Shown: positions 27,481-35,275 of the stretch, one piece after another
How the letters are laid out: each line of letters begins with the position of its first letter
Position numbering within the stretch: the first letter of the stretch is position 1
Assembly: GCF_011753055.1 (NCBI RefSeq)
Contig: NZ_VWWJ01000003.1
Coordinates: 406,756-470,755 of the forward strand
DNA length: 64,000 nucleotides
DNA from: Burkholderia sp. Ax-1719
Lineage (GTDB): Bacteria; Pseudomonadota; Gammaproteobacteria; Burkholderiales; Burkholderiaceae
Direction: 5' to 3'
Translations under genes and position numbers: made by a program
Notes under the pieces: generated by a model
Databases searched by the model: none
What the model saw: the letters and a program-made list of their open reading frames with translations, nothing else
Told to the model about the DNA's origin: nothing

Positions 27481-28749
27481 ATGGAAACCAGCCTCGACAA
27501 GCGCGCCGTGTCCGGCGCCGCTCCCGCGTCCGCTCAAGGGACGCAAAGCGCCATGCCCGCCGCCTCCGGCGCGCAGCGCACCGTCTACTCCGTGCTCGGC
27601 GCGATCAGCTTTTCGCACCTGCTCAACGACATGATCCAGTCGCTGATCCTGGCCATCTATCCGATGCTCAAGGACAACTTCGCGCTGTCGTTCACGCAGA
27701 TCGGCCTGATCACGCTCACCTACCAGATCACGGCGTCGATGCTGCAGCCGCTGGTCGGCGTCTACACCGACAAGAAGCCGATGCCTTACTCGCTGCCCGT
27801 CGGCATGGGCTTCACGCTGTGCGGTCTGCTGCTGATGTCGGTGGCGCCAAGTTTCGGCGTGCTGCTGGTGGCGGCGGCGCTGGTGGGCTGCGGCTCGTCG
27901 GTGTTCCATCCGGAATCGTCGCGGGTGGCGCGCATGGCGTCGGGCGGCAAGCACGGCCTTGCGCAATCGCTCTTCCAGGTGGGCGGCAACGCCGGTTCTT
28001 CGCTCGGGCCGCTGCTCGCCGCAGCGATCATCATTCCGCACGGTCAGCGCAGCATCGCGTGGTTCTCGGTGGCGGCGCTGGTGGCGATCGTCGTGCTCAC
28101 GCAGATCGGCCGCTGGTACAAGGCGCATCCGAATCTCAAGAAGAAGCGCGCGGAAGCGCCCGCTGTCGCACTCTCGCGCGGCCGCGTGGCGATGGCCATC
28201 AGCATCCTCGTGCTGCTGGTGTTCTCGAAGTACTTCTACCTCGCGAGCATCAACAGCTACTTCACGTTCTATCTGATCGACCGCTTCCATCTGCCGGTGC
28301 AGGCCGCGCAGGTGCATCTGTTCGTGTTCCTCGCCGCCGTGGCTGCGGGCACGATCATCGGCGGCCCGGTGGGCGACCGTATCGGCCGCAAGTACGTGAT
28401 CTGGGGTTCGATCCTGGGCGTGGCGCCCTTCACGATGCTGCTGCCCTACGCCAACCTGTTCTGGACCAGCGTGCTGACGATCATCATCGGGGTGGTGCTG
28501 GCCTCGGCGTTCTCGGCGATTCTGGTCTACGCGCAGGAACTGATTCCGGGCAAGGTGGGCATGGTCGCGGGGCTGTTCTTCGGCTTTGCGTTCGGTCTGG
28601 GCGGCATCGGCGCGGCCGTGCTCGGCCAGCTCGCGGATGCGACCAGCATCACGTTCGTCTACAAGGTCTGCTCGTTCCTGCCGCTGATCGGCATCCTCAC
28701 GGTGTTCCTGCCCGACGTCGAGGGCAAGCGGGCTAAAAAGACTGCCTGA
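27481..28749 (+). CDS. MFS transporter of the fosmidomycin-resistance (Fsr) type
   Basis: A 422-residue major-facilitator protein with about 12 membrane segments after a polar 35-residue N-terminus. It resembles E. coli Fsr strongly in the first domain (SFSHLLNDMIQSLILAIYP, QIGLITLTYQ, PLVGVYTDKKPMPYSLP), and motif A appears as GGPVGDRIGRKYVIWG in the second half. E. coli Fsr confers fosmidomycin resistance when overproduced; the natural substrate is unknown. It is monocistronic with a strong terminator 33 bases after the stop. Confidence 0.88.
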   Translation: METSLDKRAVSGAAPASAQGTQSAMPAASGAQRTVYSVLGAISFSHLLNDMIQSLILAIYPMLKDNFALSFTQIGLITLTYQITASMLQPLVGVYTDKKPMPYSLPVGMGFTLCGLLLMSVAPSFGVLLVAAALVGCGSSVFHPESSRVARMASGGKHGLAQSLFQVGGNAGSSLGPLLAAAIIIPHGQRSIAWFSVAALVAIVVLTQIGRWYKAHPNLKKKRAEAPAVALSRGRVAMAISILVLLVFSKYFYLASINSYFTFYLIDRFHLPVQAAQVHLFVFLAAVAAGTIIGGPVGDRIGRKYVIWGSILGVAPFTMLLPYANLFWTSVLTIIIGVVLASAFSAILVYAQELIPGKVGMVAGLFFGFAFGLGGIGAAVLGQLADATSITFVYKVCSFLPLIGILTVFLPDVEGKRAKKTA

Positions 28750-28781
28750 CGCGCCTTTCGCGCACGTCCCGCTTACGCGAC

Positions 28782-28817
28782 AACGGCCGGCTGCCTTTCA
28801 GGCGCCGGCCGTTTTTT
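28782..28817 (+). terminator. Terminator of the Fsr-type gene
   Basis: A 10-bp stem (28782-28791 with 28804-28813) is followed by T residues, with further pairing inside the loop. Confidence 0.85.
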
Positions 28818-28903
28818 CATGGCACGCCGGTTGCGGCTTGGACGCGTCGCGGCTTCGTACTAGTCTTGAACCACGCCGTCGAAGCCACCATTCGAGGTTC
28901 GCC

Positions 28904-29389
28904 ATGCAATTGTCCACGGTCGACATCGTCAAGCCCGAGAACACCAACTTCATTCTCGGCCAGTCGCACTTCATCAAAACCGTCGAGGATCTGCACGAGG
29001 CGCTGTTCGGCGCGGTGCCGGGCCTCGCCTTCGGCCTGGCGTTCTGCGAAGCCTCGGGCAAGCGCCTCGTGCGGCGCTCGGGCACGCAGGACGCGCTGGT
29101 CGCGATGGCCACCGACAACGCGCTGCGCATCGCCGCGGGCCACAGCTTCATCGTGTTTCTCGGCGACGGCTTTTTCCCGGTCAACGTGCTCAACGCGGTC
29201 AAGGCCGTGCCCGAGGTTTGCCGCATTTTCTGCGCGACGGCCAATCCCACCCAGGTGCTGATCGCCGAAACGGATCAGGGGCGCGGCATCGTCGGCGTGG
29301 TGGATGGCCAGCCGCCGCTAGGCGTCGAAGCCGAAGACGACGTGCGCTGGCGCAAGGATCTGCTGCGCGCGATCGGCTACAAGGCCTGA
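28904..29389 (+). CDS. Adenosine-specific kinase family protein (PF04008)
   Basis: A 161-residue protein resembling the adenosine-specific kinase family first defined structurally in archaea. Typical segments are VDIVKPENTNFILGQSHFIKTVEDLHEAL, the small-residue ATDNALRIAAGHSFIVFLGD stretch, the conserved FCATANPTQVLIAETDQGRGIVGVVDG and the C-terminal RKDLLRAIGYK. The proposed activity is phosphorylation or binding of adenosine nucleotides, weakly established in bacteria. The ATG at 28904 matches the family start. The next gene, an Ap4A phosphorylase, starts 16 bases after the stop, so the two probably form an adenine-nucleotide operon. Confidence 0.8.
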   Translation: MQLSTVDIVKPENTNFILGQSHFIKTVEDLHEALFGAVPGLAFGLAFCEASGKRLVRRSGTQDALVAMATDNALRIAAGHSFIVFLGDGFFPVNVLNAVKAVPEVCRIFCATANPTQVLIAETDQGRGIVGVVDGQPPLGVEAEDDVRWRKDLLRAIGYKA

Positions 29390-29405
29390 TTGCCGCTCAC
29401 TGCCA

Positions 29406-30308
29406 ATGACTTTCCTCAATACGCAAACGCTCTGGCCCGCGCTGCGCGCGCAGACCCGTCACGCACTGCAATGCGGCGCGTTGCAGCCCATCGAAACCGC
29501 GCTCACGCATCTGGAACAGGATGGCGTGCGCTTCGCGGTACGCCAGGTCTCAAGCCTTGCGCGCAAGGAGGCCGCGCGCCGCACCGACGCCTCGACCGCC
29601 AGCGCAGCCACCACCGAGCGCCGCAACCCTTTCCTGCCTTACGAACCCGATCTCTGCGTGGGCGAGCTTTCGCCGACGCACATCGCGCTGCTCAACAAGT
29701 ACAACGTGATCGAGGATCACCTGTTGATCGTCACCCGCCGCTTCGTACCGCAAACGGCATTGCTCGATCTCGCCGATTTCGAGGCGTGGCTCGTGGCGTT
29801 GCGCGGCGGCGATGCGCTGGGCTTTTACAACGGCGGCGAAGAAGCCGGCGCGAGCCAGCCGCACAAGCATCTGCAGGCCGTGCCCTTGCCGCTCGACGAT
29901 TCGGGTTGGTCTGCGCCGATTGAAGCGCTATTCGATTCGGTATCCGTCACCGATCGCGGCGCGAGAATAGACGGCTTGCCGTTCGCGCACGCGTTCGCGC
30001 GGCTCGATCTGCTGGCTGCCGATGCGGCCCAAAACGCCTTGAAGACCTATCGCGCGTTGCTGCGTGCAAGCGGCGTCGACGCCATCGATGTAGCGGGTCT
30101 CGCACACCAGAGCGCGCCGTATAACCTGCTCGTCACGCGCCGCTGGATGCTGGTGGTGCCGCGCGCGGCGGAGCGCGTCGACGGCGTCTCGCTCAATGCG
30201 CTGGGCTTTGCTGGATCGCTATTCGTGCGCGACGCGCAGCAACTCGCGACGCTTGCCCGCCTCGGGCCGATGACGGCGCTTGCGCGCGTCGCGCAGCAGA
30301 CCGTCTGA
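29406..30308 (+). CDS. ATP adenylyltransferase (Ap4A phosphorylase) family protein
   Basis: A 300-residue protein of the HIT superfamily branch that phosphorolyses diadenosine tetraphosphate to ATP and ADP. Family features are NPFLPYEPDLCVGELSPTHIALLNKYNVIEDHLLIVTR, FYNGGEEAGASQPHKHLQAVPLP with the catalytic His-x-His, and the C-terminal segment APYNLLVTRRWMLVVPR. Ap4A is a stress nucleotide, so the enzyme may salvage or control it. It follows the adenosine-specific kinase gene by 16 bases, which supports a common role in adenine nucleotide turnover. It converges with livF, 3 bases from that stop. Confidence 0.87.
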   Translation: MTFLNTQTLWPALRAQTRHALQCGALQPIETALTHLEQDGVRFAVRQVSSLARKEAARRTDASTASAATTERRNPFLPYEPDLCVGELSPTHIALLNKYNVIEDHLLIVTRRFVPQTALLDLADFEAWLVALRGGDALGFYNGGEEAGASQPHKHLQAVPLPLDDSGWSAPIEALFDSVSVTDRGARIDGLPFAHAFARLDLLAADAAQNALKTYRALLRASGVDAIDVAGLAHQSAPYNLLVTRRWMLVVPRAAERVDGVSLNALGFAGSLFVRDAQQLATLARLGPMTALARVAQQTV

Positions 30309-30311
30309 CGG

Positions 30312-31040
30312 CTAGCCGATCCCCAGCCAGTCGCGCACGATATCCTCGCGTTGCGCGAGCGCAGCGGGCGGGCCGTCGAACACGATGCGCCCATGCCCCA
30401 TCACCGCGATCCGGTCCGCGAGTGGCGGCGCGAGCGCAAGCCGTTGCTCGATCAGCAGGATCGCAACGCCGCGCTCGCGCAGGGCGCGCAGACACGCCGC
30501 CACGCGCGCGGCCATCGGCGCGGACAGACCTTCAGCGGGTTCATCGACGATGAGGAGCGCGGGATCGCCCAGCAGCGCGCGGGCTAGCGCGAGCATCTGC
30601 TGTTCGCCGCCCGAGAGCACGCCCGCACGCGCGTGGCGGCGCTCGCGCAGGATCGGGAAAAGCGCGTGGGCATCGGCGAGCGTAAAGCGCGCGCTGCGTT
30701 TGCTGCGCTCGCTCATGCCCAGCCGCAGGTTGTCGTCGACGCTCAAGGTCGGGAAGATATCGCGCTGCTCCGCTACGTAGCCCAGACCCGCGCGCGCAAT
30801 TTCGAAGGTGCGCAGCGGTGCGAGATCGACGCTCCGGAAGCGCCGCACGCCCTCGGCGCTGACCATCGACATCAACGCCTTCGCGAAGGTCGAGCGCCCC
30901 GAACCGTTGCGGCCCGCGAGCGCCACCACTTCGCCCGCGCCAATACGCAGATCGACGCCATGCAGGACCTGGCTCGCGCCGTACCACGCGCGCAGTCCGG
31001 CCACTTCGACCAGCGGATTGATCGCGCTGGATTCAGGCAT
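30312..31040 (-). CDS. livF: Branched-chain amino acid ABC transporter ATPase, LivF-like, with Lys-to-Arg change in Walker A
   Basis: A 242-residue ATPase of the LivF type: signature LSGGEQQ, Walker B LLIVDEPAEGLS, H-region LLIEQRLALAPPLADR. The Walker A loop reads GRNGSGRST, with Arg49 (codon at 30894-30896) where an invariant Lys is expected. Lys contacts the ATP phosphates, so hydrolysis may be weakened, although Arg keeps the charge. It also has Gln-Arg where LivF usually has Glu-Gln-Asn after LLIE. The ATG at 31040 follows GAATCC poorly, but the gene overlaps livG by 8 bases and is coupled. It is the last gene of livHMGF. Confidence 0.88.
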   Translation of the reverse strand: MPESSAINPLVEVAGLRAWYGASQVLHGVDLRIGAGEVVALAGRNGSGRSTFAKALMSMVSAEGVRRFRSVDLAPLRTFEIARAGLGYVAEQRDIFPTLSVDDNLRLGMSERSKRSARFTLADAHALFPILRERRHARAGVLSGGEQQMLALARALLGDPALLIVDEPAEGLSAPMAARVAACLRALRERGVAILLIEQRLALAPPLADRIAVMGHGRIVFDGPPAALAQREDIVRDWLGIG

Positions 31041-31830
31041 CGGGCGCTCCCGCGTCTTTTTGCGCATCGGATCCGGCATCGGCACCGAAAGCGCCGAAAT
31101 ACGCCTCGCGCACCGCCGCGTCGGCGCGAATGGCCGCGGGCGTGCCGGTCGCGATCACGCGGCCCTGCGCCAGCACCGAAACGCGATCGGCCAGACCGAA
31201 CACCGCGTCCATGTCGTGCTCGATCAGCAGCACGGTCTTGCCCACCGTCATGGTGCGAATCAGATCGATGGCGCGCGCGGCTTCGGCGCGGTTCATGCCG
31301 GCCGTGGGCTCGTCGAGCAACAGCGTGTGCGCGCCGCCCGCGAGCGCAAGACCGAGGTCGAGCGCGCGTTGCTGCGCGTAGCCAAGCGTCGCAGCAGGGT
31401 GATCGGCGGCGTGGGCGAGATCGAGTGCGTCGAGCAATCCGCTTGCGCGCGCATCGATCCGCTTCGATCCGAACCAGCGCGCCGTGAAGCCCGCGCCGCC
31501 GCCAAGCGAGGCCAGCACCGCGCAGCGCAGGTTGTCGCGCACCGACAGTTGCGCGAATACGCTCGTGGTCTGGAAGCTGCGCGCGAGTCCACGCCGGGCG
31601 AGCGCGGCGCTGGCGAGACGCGTGACGTCCTCGCCGCGCAGCGCGATGCGACCTGCGCTCGCACGGCGTTCTCCGGCGATCAGGCTGAAAAGCGTGGATT
31701 TGCCCGCGCCGTTCGGGCCGATCAGCGCGTGGCGCTCGCCCTCGCGCACGTCGAGATCCACGCCGCGCAGAACCTGCGTCGCGCCAAAGCGCTTTTCGAT
31801 GCCGCTGAGCTGGAGCGCGAGCGCGGTCAT
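31033..31830 (-). CDS. livG: Branched-chain amino acid ABC transporter ATPase, LivG-like
   Basis: A 265-residue ATPase. Walker A is GPNGAGKST and intact, the family segment LARSFQTTSVFAQLSVRDNL is present, Walker B is TLLLDEPTAGM, and the H-switch is LLIEHDMDAVFGLADR. The ABC signature reads LGYAQQR where LivG proteins normally have L-x-Y-G-x-Q/E-R, so the second glycine is Ala. The ATG at 31830 overlaps livM by 4 bases. It would pair with LivF to drive LivHM. The C-terminal 20 residues are Ala/Asp-rich and variable. Confidence 0.9.
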   Translation of the reverse strand: MTALALQLSGIEKRFGATQVLRGVDLDVREGERHALIGPNGAGKSTLFSLIAGERRASAGRIALRGEDVTRLASAALARRGLARSFQTTSVFAQLSVRDNLRCAVLASLGGGAGFTARWFGSKRIDARASGLLDALDLAHAADHPAATLGYAQQRALDLGLALAGGAHTLLLDEPTAGMNRAEAARAIDLIRTMTVGKTVLLIEHDMDAVFGLADRVSVLAQGRVIATGTPAAIRADAAVREAYFGAFGADAGSDAQKDAGAPDA

Positions 31831-33074
31831 ATGCGGTCCCTGCGGGCGTCGTCGAGTGCGGCGGCGGCCTGCCGCGCGTGGCGCGTGAGCCACGCCGCTG
31901 CCAGCGACAAAGCAACGATCATCGATACGAGCCATCGCGGCGACAGCGCGATCAGCCACGCGCTCGCATCGTCATCGCCGAAGCGCTGTGCGTAGGCCCA
32001 TTGCACCGCCAGCACCAGCGCAAGCGTGCCGCTGCCCGCCGCGAGCGCCGCCATCGTCCAGTACGCGCGGCAGCGCCGCCAGCCATGCCGCGCAAGCGCC
32101 CTGCGCTGCCGCGCCGCGAAACCCGCAAGTCCTTCGGGCGCGCCCAGCACCACGGCGATGAAGAACAGCCCGACATACAGCATCCAGGCGCGCGAGACAC
32201 TCGCCACGCCGACGCTGAACATCACCCACACCAGCGCGCCGAGCACCGGCCCGAAAAACGAGCCCGTGCCGCCCGTGACCGTGGCGATCAGCACGCCTGC
32301 CGAGCGCGTCATCCCCACGCTTTCCGACGCCGCCAGTTCCACGTTGATGAGCGCGAGCGTGCCCGCAACGCCCGCGAACGCCGAGCCGAGCACCATCATC
32401 GTCGCCCGCACGCGCGCGGGCTTTGCGCCAAGCGCGGCGGCGCGCACCGGGTTGTCGCGCACGGCGTTGGCGAGCCGCACGTAAGGCGTGCGCGTGAGCA
32501 CGTAGATCGCCATGCTGGCCGCGAGACACCAGAGCGCGATCAGGCAATAAGCCTCGCGCTGCGGCCCGAAGGTCCAGCCCGCGATGGCCGGGCCGCTCGC
32601 GCGGTCGATAGCGACGCCCGCCTCGCCGCCAAACCAGTCGGGCAGCGCCCACGCCGCAGCCGCGACCAGCTCGCCGAGACCGAGCGTGATCATGGCGAAC
32701 GCGGTGCCCGCGCGGCGCGCGGCGACGAGCGCCGTGAGCGCGCCGACGGCAGCACCCGCCAGGCCGCCCACGCATGGCAAAAGCGGCAACGGCATCGCCG
32801 TGGCATTGAAAACCTGCGCCGCCGCCAGCGCACCAAGGCCCGCAGGCGCGGCGTGCCCGAACGACAGCAGCCCGGTTTCGCCGAGCAGCAGGTTGTACGA
32901 GAGCGCGAACACGATCATCGTCGCTGCCTGAGCCAGCGCGGCGAGCAGCCAGCCCTGCGGCACGCCCGCAGGCGAGAGCCACGCCGATACCAGCGGCGGC
33001 ACCGCAAGCAGCGCCACGAGCGCAAACCAGGATGCGTACGTGCGTGGCTTTATCGACGAATGAGCGGAAGACAT
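31827..33074 (-). CDS. livM: Branched-chain amino acid ABC transporter permease, LivM-like
   Basis: A 415-residue membrane protein with about ten hydrophobic segments. Family landmarks are SYNLLLGETGLLSFGHAAPAGLGAL near residue 65, GTAFAMITLGLGELV, the coupling region NPVRAAALGAKPARVRATMMVLGSAFAGVAGTL and GGTGSFFGPVLGALV. It extends about 90 residues past the usual end, with two further hydrophobic segments and a basic tail. It lies 6 bases after livH and overlaps livG. Confidence 0.92.
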   Translation of the reverse strand: MSSAHSSIKPRTYASWFALVALLAVPPLVSAWLSPAGVPQGWLLAALAQAATMIVFALSYNLLLGETGLLSFGHAAPAGLGALAAAQVFNATAMPLPLLPCVGGLAGAAVGALTALVAARRAGTAFAMITLGLGELVAAAAWALPDWFGGEAGVAIDRASGPAIAGWTFGPQREAYCLIALWCLAASMAIYVLTRTPYVRLANAVRDNPVRAAALGAKPARVRATMMVLGSAFAGVAGTLALINVELAASESVGMTRSAGVLIATVTGGTGSFFGPVLGALVWVMFSVGVASVSRAWMLYVGLFFIAVVLGAPEGLAGFAARQRRALARHGWRRCRAYWTMAALAAGSGTLALVLAVQWAYAQRFGDDDASAWLIALSPRWLVSMIVALSLAAAWLTRHARQAAAALDDARRDRI

Positions 33075-33080
33075 GGCGCG

Positions 33081-34019
33081 TCAGGCGTCCTCGCCGCGCT
33101 GGCCGAGCAGGCCTTGCGGGCGCACGGCGAGCATGACGACCAACAGCAGATACGGCAACATCGGCGCAATCTGCGCGAGCGTGAGCGCGCTCCATGCGGG
33201 CCCGAGCGTCACGCCGAGCCGCTGCGCCAGCGCGCCGAACGAGACGTCGCTCGCCACTGCGAAGGTCTGCAGCCATCCCACCGCGAGCGAAGCAAGCAAC
33301 GCGCCGCCCAGCGAGCCGAGTCCGCCCGTCACCACCACGACGAACACGATCGAGCCGACCGATTCGGCCATCGCGGGCTCGACTACGAAGAGCGGCGCGG
33401 CCACCGCCCCTGCCAGTGCCGCGAGCGCCGTGCCAAGCGCGAACACGAGCGTCTGTACGCGCGGCACGTCATGGCCGAGCGCCTCGACGGCCTGCGCATG
33501 GGTGAGCGCGGCGCGCACGATCAGGCCCGTGCGCGAGACGCGCAACGCCGCGAAGATCAGCGCGAACATCGCCACGGCCACCAGCATCGTAAAGGCGCGA
33601 TAGCGCGAGAACGCCGCGCCGCCATAGGTGAACAGCGCGCCGTCGTGCCACGCGGGCACGTTCGCCGCGAGCGGCTGCAGTCCCCAGGCGAGCTTGACCA
33701 GTTCGCCAATCGCCCACGCCGCGCCGAAGGTCAGCAGCAGCGCGTTGAGCGGGCCACCCGGACGCGCGCGCCGCAGCAGCGTCATTTCGAATACCGCGCC
33801 GGCCACGCCCGCGATCAACGGCGCCAGCACCAGCGCCCAGCCGAAACCCAGCGCGCCCGCAAGTGTCACGCCCAGATACGCGCCGAGCATGTAGAAGCTC
33901 GCGTGCGCGAAGTTGAGCACGCCGAGCATGCTGAAGATCAGCGTGAGACCGGCGGACAGCATGAACAGCAGCAAGCCGTAGCTTGCGCCGTTGAGCGTGT
34001 CGATGACGAAGGCCTGCAC
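33081..34019 (-). CDS. livH: Branched-chain amino acid ABC transporter permease, LivH-like
   Basis: A 312-residue membrane protein with about eight hydrophobic segments. LivH landmarks are LNGASYGLLLFMLSAGLTLIFSMLGVLNFAHASFYMLGAY at the start, and GHDVPRVQTLVFALGTALAALAGAVAAP, the coupling loop, later. I chose the GTG at 34019 because the conserved N-terminus begins there and it lies just after the thioesterase stop. A TTG at 34061 inside that gene is the alternative. No periplasmic binding protein gene is attached to this cluster within the window. Confidence 0.88.
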   Translation of the reverse strand: MQAFVIDTLNGASYGLLLFMLSAGLTLIFSMLGVLNFAHASFYMLGAYLGVTLAGALGFGWALVLAPLIAGVAGAVFEMTLLRRARPGGPLNALLLTFGAAWAIGELVKLAWGLQPLAANVPAWHDGALFTYGGAAFSRYRAFTMLVAVAMFALIFAALRVSRTGLIVRAALTHAQAVEALGHDVPRVQTLVFALGTALAALAGAVAAPLFVVEPAMAESVGSIVFVVVVTGGLGSLGGALLASLAVGWLQTFAVASDVSFGALAQRLGVTLGPAWSALTLAQIAPMLPYLLLVVMLAVRPQGLLGQRGEDA

Positions 34020-34029
34020 GGGCGGCGCG

Positions 34030-34479
34030 TCAGCCTTGCGGATCGGTTTGCAGCGGCGCAAGCGCGGCGCGCAATGCTTCGGGCAACGCGCTCACCGGAC
34101 GGCGCGTTTCGCGATCGACATAGACGTGCACGAAATGCCCTTGCGCGGCGGGCGTGCTCTCGCCTTCGCGAAAGAGACCCACTTCGTAACGCACGCTCGA
34201 CGAGCCGAGACGCGCCACGCGCAGCCCCGCTTCGACGCGCTCGGGAAACACCAGCGGCGCGAAGTAGTTGCATTGCGTTTCGACCACCAGGCCAATCGTC
34301 TCGCCATGCTCGACATCGAGCGCCCCGGCGCGGATCAGATACTCGTTCACGACAGTGTCGAAGTAGCTGTAATAGACGACGTTGTTAACGTGGCCGTACA
34401 CATCGTTGTCCATCCAGCGCGTAGTGATGGCGAGGAAGTGGCGGTAGTCGGAGCGGGCAATGGCGACGGGTCGGTTCAT
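34030..34479 (-). CDS. Hotdog-fold acyl-CoA thioesterase (4HBT family)
   Basis: A 149-residue single hotdog domain. The 4HBT signature region is TTRWMDNDVYGHVNNVVYYSYFDT, with the catalytic Asp in DNDVYGHVN as in 4-hydroxybenzoyl-CoA and YbgC-type thioesterases. The later CNYFAPLVFPERVEAGLRV is also typical. It hydrolyses acyl-CoA; chain specificity is unknown. It is directly upstream of livH with a 10-base gap, so it is probably cotranscribed with the transporter. That could mean the transporter carries a carboxylate whose CoA ester is processed by this enzyme, which is inference. Confidence 0.87.
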   Translation of the reverse strand: MNRPVAIARSDYRHFLAITTRWMDNDVYGHVNNVVYYSYFDTVVNEYLIRAGALDVEHGETIGLVVETQCNYFAPLVFPERVEAGLRVARLGSSSVRYEVGLFREGESTPAAQGHFVHVYVDRETRRPVSALPEALRAALAPLQTDPQG

Positions 34480-34548
34480 CGTGGTTTCGATGGTGATTGA
34501 AGCGCGCGGGTTCAGGAACGGATGGGAAGCGTCACGCAAGGCGGGGGC

Positions 34549-35079
34549 TCAATCGCCCGGACGCTCGACGAATTCGAACGGCAGACCGCGCCGGCGCATG
34601 AATTCGCCGAGTGCCTGCCCCGTGCCCGCGCGCCAGGGGCGCAGCTTCGCAGGCTCGACGAGACGGTATTCGAGCAACTCGGGCGAAAGCGCCACGGTAC
34701 CCGTCGCCTTCACGTGATAGGCGATGATGAGTTCGTTCTTGCGGATGAATTCGTAGACGCCGATCAGTTCGACGCTCTGTGCGTGCAGCGAGGTTTCTTC
34801 CAGCACCTCGCGCGCGATGCCCTCTTCCGGCGTTTCGCCGTTTTCCAGGAACCCGGTGATGAGCGCGAACATTCCTTCGGGCCAGGCGGCGTTGCGCGCG
34901 AGCAGGATGCGCCCTTCGTATTCGACGATGGCCGCGACCACCGGCAGCGGGTTGTTCCAGTGCACGTAGGCGCATTCGGTGTCGGGACACGCCATGCGCA
35001 CACGGCCGCCTTCGTGGGCAGGGTCGGCGCGCTCGACGAGACGCGAGGCGCAGCGCGGGCAAAACTGATAGTCGCTCAT
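34549..35079 (-). CDS. Nudix hydrolase with N-terminal zinc ribbon
   Basis: A 176-residue protein. A four-cysteine zinc ribbon opens it (CPRC near residue 7 and CPDTEC near residue 31). The Nudix domain follows, with its box from GFLENGETPEEG to REVLEET (about residues 76-98). The box fits G-x5-E-x7-REU-x-EE-x-G-U except for Ser in place of the last Gly. This domain order resembles NudC/YfdZ-type NADH or nucleoside-diphosphate hydrolases, but it is shorter than NudC. The substrate is unknown. It lies 69 bases upstream of the thioesterase gene on the same strand. Confidence 0.88.
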   Translation of the reverse strand: MSDYQFCPRCASRLVERADPAHEGGRVRMACPDTECAYVHWNNPLPVVAAIVEYEGRILLARNAAWPEGMFALITGFLENGETPEEGIAREVLEETSLHAQSVELIGVYEFIRKNELIIAYHVKATGTVALSPELLEYRLVEPAKLRPWRAGTGQALGEFMRRRGLPFEFVERPGD

Positions 35080-35275
35080 GGATCTTTGGGATCAATGGAA
35101 GTCGCAGGAAGCGCGCGAAACATTCGGGGCGCGCGAAGCGGCTATTTTAGTGCGCTATCGATGACGACGTGCAGGCGCGAATTGTGCGAAGCGGGATAGT
35201 CGGGATAAGCGGATCTACGGTTAGCGATCCTGATCGGCTACGGTGGCGCGGCACGGCCTTTTGATTCTGTCGCGC

